A DNA stretch of 64,000 bases from Nostoc paludosum FACHB-159. Lineage in GTDB: Bacteria; Cyanobacteriota; Cyanobacteriia; Cyanobacteriales; Nostocaceae. Positions 1 to 8,191 of this stretch are shown here, piece by piece. A program made the position numbers and the translations under genes. The notes under the pieces are model-generated. The model saw only the letters and a program-made list of their open reading frames with translations. It made no database searches and was not told where the DNA came from. Every line of letters begins with the position of its first letter. The first letter of the stretch is position 1. Where the stretch lies: assembly GCF_014698835.1 (NCBI RefSeq), contig NZ_JACJTU010000005.1:1-64000 (forward strand), read 5' to 3'.

Positions 1-135
1 CCAGAGTTTGAAACTTTCTATACCAAAAACATTTTGCTCAACGAGGGTATCCGCGCTTGGATGGCTCCTCAAGATCAGATCCACGAACAATTTGTATTCC
101 CTGAGGAAGTTCTACCTCGAGGTAACGCTCTCTAA
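1..135 (+). CDS. psbD: Photosystem II D2 protein, C-terminal end (partial)
   Basis: The first 45 codons of the window, open from base 1 to a TAA stop, match the C terminus of the photosystem II reaction-centre protein D2. Recognisable pieces are [18 protein letters not shown] and [11 protein letters not shown] at the end. D2 pairs with D1 in the thylakoid membrane and carries half of the electron-transfer cofactors. In cyanobacteria one psbD copy overlaps psbC, while a second copy stands alone. Here no psbC follows and a terminator lies 111 bases downstream, so this is probably the stand-alone copy (often called psbD2 or psbDII). The 5' part lies outside the window. Confidence 0.96.
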   Translation, partial: PEFETFYTKNILLNEGIRAWMAPQDQIHEQFVFPEEVLPRGNAL

Positions 136-246
136 TTACAACAACCAACCATAACAATAATCAAAGTTGTGGTTGGCGGAATATTGGCACCGCCCAGATT
201 AAATAATCTCCTTGCTTAATGCCTAGCTGGCGTCAATATTCCAAAG

Positions 247-275
247 TCTCCCACCAAAAGGTGGGAGATTTTTTT
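247..275 (+). terminator. Rho-independent terminator after psbD
   Basis: A perfect 9-bp stem (TCTCCCACC at 247-255, GGTGGGAGA at 260-268) with an AAAA loop is followed by seven T (269-275). It is placed to end the psbD transcript and separates it from the structured region that follows. Confidence 0.9.
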
Positions 276-330
276 GTATTTATGGTTAATACTCTAAATT
301 TATGTGTTATCTTAGGTGAAGGTTATAAAC

Positions 331-615
331 CCAGAGCGAAATGCTCTGTCCCTTTGAGACTAAGACCGCTTAGGCAACAAGGAGGTGATGCCCATGATAG
401 AAAGTAGTAAAAGCATGGGTCATCAGGTTGCAGTTAGCCGGCTGTGTGCCGGGGCTGTTCTTTAAAAGTTAGCCTTAGTCATCTTGAGAGACTAAGTTAG
501 CTCAAGTAGCTAGGCTAAGCTAGAAGTCCCTTCCGGCAGTCTGGTTGCAACCTGAAGACCCGCTAGACCGCTCTGACTAAGATCTCCCGATCTCAATCAG
601 AGCGGATAGTTTTTT
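331..615 (+). ncRNA. Structured RNA candidate between psbD and the pterin dehydratase gene
   Basis: No credible protein is encoded here, but pairing is dense. A long-range stem joins 417-432 (GGGTCATCAGGTTGCA) to 546-561 (TGCAACCTGAAGACCC): 15 pairs with one A/A mismatch. Inside it lie hairpins 438-452 (CCGGC/GCCGG) and 474-496 (CTTAGTC/GACTAAG). Upstream is AGAGC-GAAAT-GCTCT near 331-346. The segment 415-424 can instead pair with GATGCCCATG near 387-396, an alternative fold. A terminator closes the region at 568-615. It may be an independent small RNA or a leader of the gene at 816. I could not assign a family; 6S, HEARO/omega-type and the cyanobacterial Cyano-1/2 motifs are hypotheses only. 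Confidence 0.6.
568..615 (+). terminator. Terminator closing the structured RNA
   Basis: CCGCTCTGA (568-576) pairs with TCAGAGCGG (597-605). An inner GATC/GATC pair surrounds a TCCC loop, and six T follow at 610-615. It lies 200 bases upstream of the next start codon, so either the RNA ends here or the hairpin conditionally blocks read-through. Confidence 0.8.
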
Positions 616-815
616 GGGGTAATTTTTGTTTTATCAGTGGTTGCTATTCAAAACTCAGATGGTGAGACCTGGGGTAGGCAAAGCCAAGGCGTTAAAATTT
701 TTCAAAAGTTAAATTAATAAAGTATCAACCTCTCATATTTCTGTGTGCAGAATCGAAAAAGTTCGGTTTCATGATATCCAAGATGTAACCAACATATAGT
801 TAGGAATTTTTCAAT

Positions 816-1097
816 ATGGCACAACTACTAACTGAAACCGAAATTAAAGAACGCGCAAAGGTTCTTTCAGGTTGGGCCGTTGAAGGAGCAAAGTTGCAGA
901 CGACTCGTAAATTTCAGGATTTTATCCAAGCAATTGAGTTTGTCAACAAGCTTGTTGAACCTGCTGAGTCAGCAGGACATCATCCAGACATAGAGATTTC
1001 TTATAACAAAGTCAAGATTACACTTACAACACATGATGCAGGTGGATTGACCCAGAATGACTTTGATCTTGCTGGAGTGATTTCCCAAATTCAGTAA
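816..1097 (+). CDS. Pterin-4a-carbinolamine dehydratase (PCD/DCoH family)
   Basis: This 93-residue protein has the full length of the PCD family, which dehydrates 4a-hydroxytetrahydropterin and so recycles the pterin cofactor of aromatic amino-acid hydroxylases. The family signature is plain: AESAGHHPDIEISYNKV holds the paired catalytic His residues, and LTTHDAGGLTQNDFDLA follows as the conserved C-terminal strand and helix. The ATG start has a weak TTAGGA-like element about 10 bases upstream. The gene is monocistronic; its neighbours are the structured RNA upstream and a porin downstream. No aromatic hydroxylase is near, so its physiological partner cannot be read from context. Confidence 0.93.
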   Translation: MAQLLTETEIKERAKVLSGWAVEGAKLQTTRKFQDFIQAIEFVNKLVEPAESAGHHPDIEISYNKVKITLTTHDAGGLTQNDFDLAGVISQIQ

Positions 1098-1719
1098 CTG
1101 ATTTTTTTAACATTAAGTTCAGCTTATACCTTAGGCATTAGTCATTTGTTCCTTCTAAATAACAAATGACCAATGCCCTATGACCTATTTAAAATCCTTG
1201 ATTTTTAGCTACTTATGTATGGGTGGAATTGATATTTCATCTTGGTTTGTTCCAAAAATATTAGACGAACTTATTTTGCATAAATGAGTGATTAGTTCGT
1301 TAATGCTGTGTAGTTTATGATTGTCAAGGCTTGATGCAACGTATAACTCTCTGCCGAGAAACTGCTAAGCCCCTAAAGCTTTTAAAGATTTAGCTAAGTT
1401 AGATTAGCCATAGCCTCAAACCCTACTCGCTACTTGGATACATAAATGGCTGATGTGTGACAGTTATTAAGGCGTCGCTTCAATGTTGCCATCTCAATTT
1501 AATGTTTTATAATATTTTGATATAAGGATATGTTTTTGCATAAGTTAATCACATCAATTTTTAACTCTAAGTTAATCGTTTATTAGCTTTGCGAAAACTA
1601 AAATCGTAAGTAGAGGCATTCATGCCTCATCCACAGGTTTCAAAATGAGATGCCGCATTTTTAAGAATTAGGTGCAAGAAACCGAATTATCTATACAAGG
1701 TGTGAGGAGTAAAGAAAAG
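1098..1719. other. Intergenic region with hairpin repeats, upstream of the porin
   Basis: No gene is visible in these 620 bases. A 17-bp imperfect inverted repeat (1134-1150 with 1161-1177, one mismatch, GGCATTAGTCATTTGTT type) follows the pterin dehydratase and could end its transcript. A short palindrome (GAGGCAT TC ATGCCTC, 1613-1628) sits about 90 bases upstream of the porin start, in its probable 5' leader. The rest is AT-rich and probably holds the porin promoter, but I could not pick a convincing -10/-35 pair. Confidence 0.5.
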
Positions 1720-3438
1720 ATGTCTAATCTCTTGTGGAAATCCTTATTGGTTAGCCCAGCAGTTTTGGGAGCAACATTACTAGTCTCAACAACAGCAATT
1801 GCGGCTCCAAATACAACCACTGAAGTATCATCAGGCGAACAACCAGCTGTCACTGAAGTTGTCCAACAGCCAGACATATTGGCTCAAACAACCTTAGACC
1901 AGATTAACCGCTACAGTAACGAAGGTAACAAAAATAACTCTCAGTCCCAAGTAACATCAGTTTCGCAATTTTCTGATGTACAGCCTACTGATTGGGCATT
2001 CCAAGCATTGCAGTCCTTGGTTGAGCGCTATGGTTGTATAGCAGGTTATCCAAATGCCACTTATCGCGGTAACCGTGCTTTGACACGTTATGAATTTGCC
2101 GCTGGTTTGAATGCCTGTTTGGATAGAGTCAACGAATTGATTGCTACGGCAACAGCTGACTTGGTAACCAAACAAGACTTAGCAACCTTACAGCGGTTAC
2201 AAGAAGAATTTTCGGCAGAATTGGCAACCCTACGGGGTCGTGTAGATGCCTTAGAAGCACGCACCGCCGAATTAGAAGCCAATCAGTTCTCGACTACCAC
2301 CAAATTAGTTGGTGAAGCTGTTTTTGCAGTTAGTGATATTTTTGGCGGAAACACTGGTGATGCCAACAACACGGTCTTCCAAAACAGAGTACGTTTAGAT
2401 TTGCAAACCAGCTTCACTGGTAGAGACGTGCTGCACACACGTCTTGCTGCTGGTAATAGCACAGCCTTTTCACAAATTGATAATGCTGGTGCTCCTATTA
2501 ACACTGCTGAAGGCACACAAACATATCAAGTTGGTATTGGCGATGGTAACAACAGCGTCAGAATAGACCGATTGACCTATGAAGTTCCCATCGGCCCAGC
2601 CCAAGTTTACCTCGCAGCTAGTGGCGGACGACACAGCCATTACGCCGCGGTCAACAACCCTTACTTTTTCGATCAAACCGACGGGGGTAACGGTGCGCTG
2701 TCCACCTTTGCTTCTGAAAGTCCCATCTATCGAATTGGTGGTGGTGCTGGTATAGCGCTGAATATACCTTTGGGTAAAGGTGGCGGTATTCTAGGAAATA
2801 GTTCAATCACTGCGGGTTACTTGGCATCAGAAGCTAACGATCCTGCCCTCAGTGCAGGTCTTACTAACGGCGACTATGCAGCTTTAGGACAGTTGAACTT
2901 TAGCCTTGGCGATCGCGTAGCTTTAGCTGCGACCTACGTCCACGGTTATAATGCCGCAGGTGGTTTCTTGTTCAACTCCGGTAACAGTACAGATGGAGAT
3001 ATTGTTGCAGTAGGTACTGGACAAGCTAACACTCTAAGTCTTGTAAATGGATCTTCTACTAATTCCTACGGTGTGTCTGCTGCGTTTAGACCCAGCGATA
3101 AACTATCCATTAGTGGCTTCGTTTCTTACCATGATGTCACAGGCTTTGGTATAGGTGATGATTTTGAAGCTTGGAGCTATGGTGTTGGGGTAGCTTTACC
3201 TGATTTCGGTAAAAAAGGCAATGTTTTAGGTATTTTTGCTGGTGCAGAACCCTATGCACGTAACCGAGCAGGTTTTGTTGGAAATGACATACCTTATCAC
3301 TTTGAAGGCTTCTACAAGTATCAGGTATCAGATAATGTCTCAATCACTCCTGGTGTGATCTGGTTGACCTCTCCTGGTCAAAACAGCGCTAACGACGATG
3401 CAATTATCGGTACGCTGAGAACGACCTTCACCTTCTAG
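1720..3438 (+). CDS. SLH-domain outer-membrane porin (OprB/iron-uptake porin type)
   Basis: A 572-residue protein of the cyanobacterial outer-membrane porin class. A signal peptide with hydrophobic core and A-I-A cleavage motif occupies residues 1-28. An SLH domain follows (about 84-140, FSDVQPTDWAFQALQSLVER, ending LTRYEFAAGLNACLDRV), which anchors such porins to the cell wall. A coiled coil spans about 145-195, and the rest is a beta-barrel rich in alternating hydrophobic and glycine residues, ending in the terminal Phe typical of barrels. I chose the ATG at 1720 rather than the GTG at 1672 because AGGAG lies at 1705-1709 and the signal peptide then starts cleanly. Relatives are annotated as iron-uptake porins, but the solute is not deducible here. 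Confidence 0.92.
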   Translation: MSNLLWKSLLVSPAVLGATLLVSTTAIAAPNTTTEVSSGEQPAVTEVVQQPDILAQTTLDQINRYSNEGNKNNSQSQVTSVSQFSDVQPTDWAFQALQSLVERYGCIAGYPNATYRGNRALTRYEFAAGLNACLDRVNELIATATADLVTKQDLATLQRLQEEFSAELATLRGRVDALEARTAELEANQFSTTTKLVGEAVFAVSDIFGGNTGDANNTVFQNRVRLDLQTSFTGRDVLHTRLAAGNSTAFSQIDNAGAPINTAEGTQTYQVGIGDGNNSVRIDRLTYEVPIGPAQVYLAASGGRHSHYAAVNNPYFFDQTDGGNGALSTFASESPIYRIGGGAGIALNIPLGKGGGILGNSSITAGYLASEANDPALSAGLTNGDYAALGQLNFSLGDRVALAATYVHGYNAAGGFLFNSGNSTDGDIVAVGTGQANTLSLVNGSSTNSYGVSAAFRPSDKLSISGFVSYHDVTGFGIGDDFEAWSYGVGVALPDFGKKGNVLGIFAGAEPYARNRAGFVGNDIPYHFEGFYKYQVSDNVSITPGVIWLTSPGQNSANDDAIIGTLRTTFTF

Positions 3439-3475
3439 AGCATTGACAATCTGCGAATAATTTAACTTAATTGCT

Positions 3476-3499
3476 CCCCGCCACGAGGCGGGGCTTTTT
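3476..3499 (+). terminator. Rho-independent terminator after the porin gene
   Basis: CCCCGCC (3476-3482) and GGCGGGG (3487-3493) form a perfect 7-bp GC stem with an ACGA loop, followed by C and TTTTT. It starts 38 bases after the porin stop codon. Confidence 0.93.
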
Positions 3500-3551
3500 G
3501 TTGTTCGTAGCAGCAACAAATAAACCCCAGTTGTTAACCGTAGTATAATAG

Positions 3552-3805
3552 AGGAGTTAGGAGTCGTAACTTTAGAATTACAGCGAAATTCTCCAAGCCA
3601 GAATTTGGAAGTAAAACAGGCTTTACCCCAGGCTACCAGACTGAGGTTGTGTACTTAATCAACTTATAACTCGGTTGTCAAAACTTCTAACTTTGGCAAT
3701 TTTATATTTTGGATGGCACTAAAGTTGTGCTTCCTGCATAAGTTGGATTTTGGATTGATGGAAAAATCTAAAATTTAAAATCCAAATTGAACGACTCCTA
3801 ACTCC
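3552..3805. repeat. Intergenic element bounded by 15-bp perfect inverted repeats
   Basis: GGAGTTAGGAGTCGT at 3552-3566 is exactly complementary to 3791-3805. The arms enclose about 225 AT-rich bases without a gene, including a second inverted pair (GGATTTTGGAT near 3762 and AAAATCCAAA near 3778). The arms are built from the GGAGTTA/TAACTCC heptamers that recur through this window. Right after it comes the Rrf2 regulator start at 3829, so it lies in that gene's promoter region. Confidence 0.7.
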
Positions 3806-3828
3806 CAACTTATAAACCATTATTGCTT

Positions 3829-4266
3829 GTGGAACTATCGTGTAAATGTGAATATGCAATTCTAGCTTTATTAGAGATAGCTGCCCATTACGAAAGCGGC
3901 GAACCACTACAAATTCGAGAAATTGCAACACAACAAAACATACCCGATCGCTATTTAGAACAACTACTAGCAACCTTGAAGCGTGGAGGTATAGTCAAAA
4001 GTCAACGGGGATCAAAAGGTGGTTATTTATTAACCAGAGAACCTCGAAAAATTATCCTTTTTGAAATTTTAGAATGTTTAGAAGGGCAGGAGGTGAGGGC
4101 GTGCCAAGAAGATCTTAATTTCAAAAAAGTAGAAAGTTCACTTATTGAAGAAATTTGGCAAGAAGCAAGTCACGCGGCGAATTTAGTTTTACAAAAATAT
4201 ACACTTCAGGATCTTTGTGAAAAAATAAATTCCCGACGGCAGCTAGACATCATCTACTACATTTAG
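3829..4266 (+). CDS. Rrf2-family transcriptional regulator (CymR-like context)
   Basis: This 145-residue protein carries the N-terminal winged helix-turn-helix of the Rrf2 family: MELSCKCEYAILALLEIA, then LQIREIATQQNIPDRYLEQLL and the wing QRGSKGGYLL. Its cysteines (5, 7 and scattered later ones) do not form the clustered triad that binds Fe-S in IscR, so an Fe-S sensor is unlikely. It lies 110 bases upstream of cysK on the same strand. In Bacillus the Rrf2 protein CymR represses cysteine genes together with CysK as co-repressor, so a similar control of cysteine synthesis is a reasonable inference. I prefer the GTG at 3829 over the TTG at 3823 because the family usually starts with M-E-L-S. 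Confidence 0.9.
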   Translation: MELSCKCEYAILALLEIAAHYESGEPLQIREIATQQNIPDRYLEQLLATLKRGGIVKSQRGSKGGYLLTREPRKIILFEILECLEGQEVRACQEDLNFKKVESSLIEEIWQEASHAANLVLQKYTLQDLCEKINSRRQLDIIYYI

Positions 4267-4376
4267 TCATTAGGAGTTAAGAGTTAAGAGTTATTCTTCT
4301 TGCCCTCTTGTCTCCCCTGCCCCTTTGCCCCTTTGCCTGTTCCCATGCCCAATAATTAATAACTAAGGAATAAATT

Positions 4377-5339
4377 ATGCGAATTGCTCGTAACATTACA
4401 GAATTAGTTGGCCGTACACCTCTAGTGCAGTTAAACCGTATTCCCCAAAGCGAAGGATGTGTTGCTGAAATTGTGGTGAAACTAGAAAGTATGAACCCAT
4501 CGGCATCGGTCAAAGATCGAATTGGGGTAAGTATGATCAAGGCTGCCGAGGAAGAGGGGCTGATTACTCCTGGTAAGACAGTATTGGTAGAACCTACCTC
4601 TGGAAATACTGGAATTGCTTTGGCAATGGCAGCAGCAGCTAAGGGTTATCGCTTAATTTTAACTATGCCAGAGACCATGAGCGGAGAGCGGCGGGCAATG
4701 TTGCGGGCTTTTGGAGCAGAACTGGAACTAACACCAGGAATGGAAGGCATGAGTGGGGCAATTAGCCGAGCGCAGCAGATAGTTAATAGTATGCCAAATA
4801 CTTATATGTTGCAGCAGTTCCGCAATCCAGCCAATGCAAAGGTGCATCGGGAAACTACAGCCAAGGAAATCTGGGAAGATACTGATGGACAAGTAGATAT
4901 AATTGTGGCAGGAGTGGGTACAGGTGGTACGATCACTGGTGTGGCAGAAGTGATTAAAGCACATAAGCCTAGTGCTAAGGCGATCGCTGTGGAACCGGCC
5001 AATAGCCCAGTTTTATCTGGAGGACGACCAGGGCCGCACAAAATTCAGGGAATTGGCGCTGGATTTATCCCGCAGGTGCTAAAGATAAAATTGATTGATG
5101 AAATAATTACTGTCACCGACGAAGAAGCGATCGCTTACAGTCGGCGTTTGGCAAAAGAAGAAGGGCTACTATCTGGAATTTCCAGTGGGGCAGCTTTATG
5201 TGCAGCAATTCGCGTTGCTCAACGCGAAGAAAATCAAGGACGTTTAATTGTAATGATTCAGCCGAGTTTTGGAGAAAGGTATTTAAGTACACCGCTGTTC
5301 CAAGACTTGGAGACCAAGTTAGCCGCTAGCGTCAGCTAA
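4377..5339 (+). CDS. cysK: Cysteine synthase (O-acetylserine sulfhydrylase)
   Basis: A 320-residue PLP enzyme that makes cysteine from O-acetylserine and sulfide in the cytoplasm. Fold-type II features are visible: the PLP lysine at residue 46 in [11 protein letters not shown], the substrate loop PTSGNTG at about 73-79, and the phosphate-binding loop [10 protein letters not shown] in the middle. Length fits the family. TAAGGA lies 7 bases upstream of the ATG. The Rrf2 gene before it suggests regulation by sulfur or cysteine status. A J-domain gene starts 15 bases after the stop, so the two are probably co-transcribed. Confidence 0.96.
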   Translation: MRIARNITELVGRTPLVQLNRIPQSEGCVAEIVVKLESMNPSASVKDRIGVSMIKAAEEEGLITPGKTVLVEPTSGNTGIALAMAAAAKGYRLILTMPETMSGERRAMLRAFGAELELTPGMEGMSGAISRAQQIVNSMPNTYMLQQFRNPANAKVHRETTAKEIWEDTDGQVDIIVAGVGTGGTITGVAEVIKAHKPSAKAIAVEPANSPVLSGGRPGPHKIQGIGAGFIPQVLKIKLIDEIITVTDEEAIAYSRRLAKEEGLLSGISSGAALCAAIRVAQREENQGRLIVMIQPSFGERYLSTPLFQDLETKLAASVS

Positions 5340-5354
5340 CGATACATTGAATTA

Positions 5355-6056
5355 ATGGTCAATTCTAAACACGTTTCTAACCATTACGAAACTCTCAAAG
5401 TTAGTCCAAATGCTAGCCAAGCGGAGATAAAGCAGGCTTATCGCCGCTTGGTTAAGTTATTTCATCCTGATAGTAATCAGGAAACAGCCGATCGCGAGGA
5501 GATTATCCGCATCAATGCAGCCTACGAGGTCTTAGGCGATAACCAAAATCGCCGCAATTATGACCAACAACTGCAAGATAAATCTCGAAAATTAGATGGC
5601 GATCGTCAACAGCGTACAGCATCAGCCCAAAAACGTTACCAGGCAACCCGCAAAACCGGACGGGATGCTGATGAGGAAGTCGAAGAATGGCTGCGTAAGG
5701 TTTATCAACCAGTAAATCGCTTACTTTGTACCATTCTTTATTCTTTAGAAGAACAAATGGAGCAATTAGCTGCCGATCCTTTTGATGATGAGTTGTTAGA
5801 TGAATTTCAGGAATACTTAAATACCTGTCGTAACGACTTGAAGCAAGCACAAACTACTTTTCGTTCCCTGCCCAATCCCCCTAGTTTGGCAAGAACAGCG
5901 GCTCACCTTTACTACAGCCTAGATCAATTAGCAGATGGAATTGAAGAGTTAGGTTATTTTCCTTTGAACTACGATGAGCGCTATTTGCACACAGGTCAAG
6001 AACTATTCCGCATAGCTACGAGATTACACTGTGAGGCACAAGCATCAGTAGGTTAA
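5355..6056 (+). CDS. J-domain (DnaJ-like) protein
   Basis: A 233-residue protein with an N-terminal J domain at about residues 9-70 and the HPD tripeptide at 37-39, which stimulates the ATPase of an Hsp70/DnaK partner. It has neither a Gly/Phe linker nor zinc-finger repeats, so it is a type III J protein. The C-terminal 150 residues are helical and acidic (EQLAADPFDDELLDEFQEYL) and I do not recognise them; they may bind a specific client. It follows cysK by 15 bases and probably shares its transcript. Confidence 0.9.
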   Translation: MVNSKHVSNHYETLKVSPNASQAEIKQAYRRLVKLFHPDSNQETADREEIIRINAAYEVLGDNQNRRNYDQQLQDKSRKLDGDRQQRTASAQKRYQATRKTGRDADEEVEEWLRKVYQPVNRLLCTILYSLEEQMEQLAADPFDDELLDEFQEYLNTCRNDLKQAQTTFRSLPNPPSLARTAAHLYYSLDQLADGIEELGYFPLNYDERYLHTGQELFRIATRLHCEAQASVG

Positions 6057-6181
6057 TGGGTATGGGAAAACGCTGTGATGCTCTGACGCAGACAAAAACT
6101 AATGACTGATGAGACAGGAATTAGTTTATGCTGGAAAAAGTGAAAGGTTAAGAAATTTGAAGTTTTATTGCCACTATACTT

Positions 6182-7450
6182 ATGAAATGCATTATTAATC
6201 GTCGCGCTCAGTTTTCGGCAAGTCATCGTTATTGGTTACCAGAACTGAGTGAAGCTGAGAATATTGAGAAATTTGGTGTGAGAGCGAAATTTCCCGGACA
6301 AGGGCATAACTATGTCTTATCAATCTCCCTTGGCGGAGAAGTAGACGAATATGGCATGGTGTTGAATTTGTCGGATGTAAAACATGTCATCAAGCGAGAA
6401 GTTACAAACCAACTAGACTTTTCTTATCTCAACGATGTGTGGGCAGATTTCCAAGAAACTCTACCTACCACTGAGAATATTGCACGGGTAATCTGGCAAC
6501 GGCTAGCACCCCACCTTCCTATAGTTGGCGTCCAGTTGCTTGAAAATTCTCAACTTTGGGCAGATTACACGGGAGAGGGAATGGAAGCCTATGTCACCAT
6601 TAGTACTCACTTTAGCGCTGCCCATAGGCTAGCTCCTAATATCAGTCCTGAGAAATACGGTAAATGCACCCGTACTCACGGACACAACTACCATCTGGAA
6701 GTCACTGTGAAAGGGAAAATCGACCCACGCACTGGGGCGATCGTAGATGTAGATGCCCTAAAGCGAGTGGTGGAAGATTATGCAGTGGAACCACTAGATC
6801 ACTCCTGTTTAAATAAAGACATTCCTTACTTTGCCGAGATTGTTCCCACTACTGAAAATATTTCACTTTACATCAATCATTTACTGACTTCACCTATTCA
6901 GGAATTGGGAGTCGAACTGCACAAAGTTAGGCTGTTTGAAAGTCATGAACTTTGGGCTGATTATGCCAAAAACGGAACGGAAACTTATTTCACCGTCAGT
7001 ACTTACTTTAGCGCTGCTCATCGGCTGGCTGACCCCAACCTCAGTCAAGAAAAGAACACTGAGATTTACGGTAAGTGTGCGCGTCCCCACGGCCACGGAC
7101 ACAACTATTATTTAGAAATTACTGTTAAAGGAGAGATTGACCCAATTACTGGGATGATTGTCGATTTAGGTGGTTTGAATCAGATCGTAAAAAATGATGT
7201 GGTAGAACAATTCGATCACACTTTTATAAACGAAGACGTTCCTTACTTTGCCGAAGTTGTACCTACTAGTGAGAATATCGCACTTTACATTAGTAATTTA
7301 CTGCGATCGCCCATTCAAGAATTAGGAGCCGAGCTTTACAAAGTTAAACTCTTTGAAAGTCCCAATAACTCCTGCGAAATCTACTGTACCGAGTCTGACA
7401 CAAATTCAATCAGTGCAACCGTGAGTCAACCAGTATTAGCAGAGGTTTAG
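6182..7450 (+). CDS. Triple-domain 6-pyruvoyltetrahydropterin synthase/QueD-like protein
   Basis: This 422-residue protein contains three tandem PTPS/QueD domains (about 1-130, 131-262 and 263-395). The family makes pterins or 6-carboxytetrahydropterin, a queuosine precursor, using three Zn-binding His, a catalytic Cys and an Asp-His pair. Domain 2 has H148, C162, H166, H168 and D206-H207. Domain 3 has H280, C299, the expanded HGHGHNY (303-309) and D345-H346. Domain 1 keeps H15 and H42, but Lys36 replaces the Cys, Gln40 replaces a zinc His and Phe80 replaces the His of the Asp-His pair, so it is probably non-catalytic. Domains 2 and 3 resemble each other strongly at DNA level, suggesting internal duplication. 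Cyanobacterial relatives that I remember have two domains. Confidence 0.9.
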   Translation: MKCIINRRAQFSASHRYWLPELSEAENIEKFGVRAKFPGQGHNYVLSISLGGEVDEYGMVLNLSDVKHVIKREVTNQLDFSYLNDVWADFQETLPTTENIARVIWQRLAPHLPIVGVQLLENSQLWADYTGEGMEAYVTISTHFSAAHRLAPNISPEKYGKCTRTHGHNYHLEVTVKGKIDPRTGAIVDVDALKRVVEDYAVEPLDHSCLNKDIPYFAEIVPTTENISLYINHLLTSPIQELGVELHKVRLFESHELWADYAKNGTETYFTVSTYFSAAHRLADPNLSQEKNTEIYGKCARPHGHGHNYYLEITVKGEIDPITGMIVDLGGLNQIVKNDVVEQFDHTFINEDVPYFAEVVPTSENIALYISNLLRSPIQELGAELYKVKLFESPNNSCEIYCTESDTNSISATVSQPVLAEV

Positions 7451-7454
7451 TAAT

Positions 7455-7553
7455 TGGGCATTGGGCATGGGGCATGGGGCATTGGGCATTGAGCATTGAA
7501 AGTAAACACTGAGGATTTATTCTCCTTGTCCCCTTGTCCTCTTCCTATACCCA
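7455..7553. repeat. Heptamer repeat run and its complement at a convergent gene end
   Basis: Tandem GGGCATT/GGGCATG units (about 7455-7499) are followed by a pyrimidine-rich stretch (CTCCTTGTCCCCTTGTCCTC type) ending in CCCAATTA. The two halves can pair loosely into a long hairpin. It fills the gap between the convergent PTPS gene and the broken Uma2 gene and may serve as a two-way terminator. Confidence 0.7.
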
Positions 7554-7554
7554 A

Positions 7555-8157
7555 TTAGAAAAGTTTACTTACTAGGCAGTTAAAACCAGGCAGCAAAGGA
7601 CTTGTCAATTCATCTTGATGAAATAAAGTACTTACTAGTTTTAATACAGCTTGTTCGCGGCGATAAATTTCAACTTTTTTCTGTATACAATCGCAAATCC
7701 AATATTCTTGAACTCCTTGCACTGAATACAGTTTTAGCTTTGTTTCTTTGTCGCGTTTCTCGTTTTTTTCGCCGGGTGAGAGAACTTCTACTACTAACTC
7801 TGGTGCGCCTGTGAGGTGTCCAGCTTCATCTAGCAAGAGTTTTAAGCGTTCGTGACTTGCCCAAACCACATCGGGGATCACATTGTCTGCATCTGAGAAA
7901 ATAATTCCGGGGGCGATGTCTGACGACAAGCTGCTCCGCATCTACGCAGCTTTACCTAAACCAGTTTCATCTGACCAAATATTAAGAACTGTAACAATAT
8001 TGCCGCAGCTCGTTTGATGAACCCAGTTAGGTGCTTTGGTCACAAATAATTCTCCATCAATAATCTCATAGCGATTTCTGCGTTCACGAAGTGTCTCGGA
8101 ACGAGAATCGCTTGCGAAGAACTCTAGGTCAGCAGTTGTCCAACTGGAATTATTTGC
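7555..8157 (-). pseudogene. Uma2-family (PD-(D/E)XK-like) gene broken by an in-frame stop inside a repeat
   Basis: Reading the minus strand from 8157, one frame gives a Uma2-family protein: SSWTTADLEFF, then RYEIIDGELFVTKAPNWVHQ, then DETGLGKAA, a TAG stop at 7942-7944, and immediately PGIIFSDADNVIPDVVW, APELVVEVLSPGEKN, LKLYSVQGVQEYWI and LPGFNCL to the stop at 7555. The stop lies inside a 35-bp palindromic repeat (7913-7947) that interrupts the frame between two conserved blocks. No start codon is obvious at the 5' end, where Ala, Asn, Asn precede the conserved part. The downstream ATG at 7941 could yield a 128-residue fragment. Uma2 proteins are nuclease-fold proteins of unclear role, highly amplified in cyanobacteria. 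Confidence 0.85.
7913..7947. repeat. Dispersed 35-bp palindromic repeat inside the Uma2 pseudogene
   Basis: The plus-strand segment begins GCGATGTCTGACGACAAGC and ends CTCCGCATCTACGC. GCGATGT-type and ACATCGC-type ends and the internal AAGCTGCTCC make it resemble short palindromes common in Nostoc genomes. It inserts about nine to eleven codons into the Uma2 frame and supplies the TAG stop. Confidence 0.6.
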
Positions 8158-8191
8158 ATAAAAACCCCCTAGCGTTTTCTTAAATCATATT

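Noticed and set aside
219-407. A 62-codon open frame after psbD
   Set aside because: It covers the psbD terminator and the structured RNA, has no ribosome site, and its protein is basic and low in recognisable features.
3829-4266. Fe-S sensing IscR identity for the Rrf2 protein
   Set aside because: The three clustered cysteines of IscR are missing; its cysteines are scattered.
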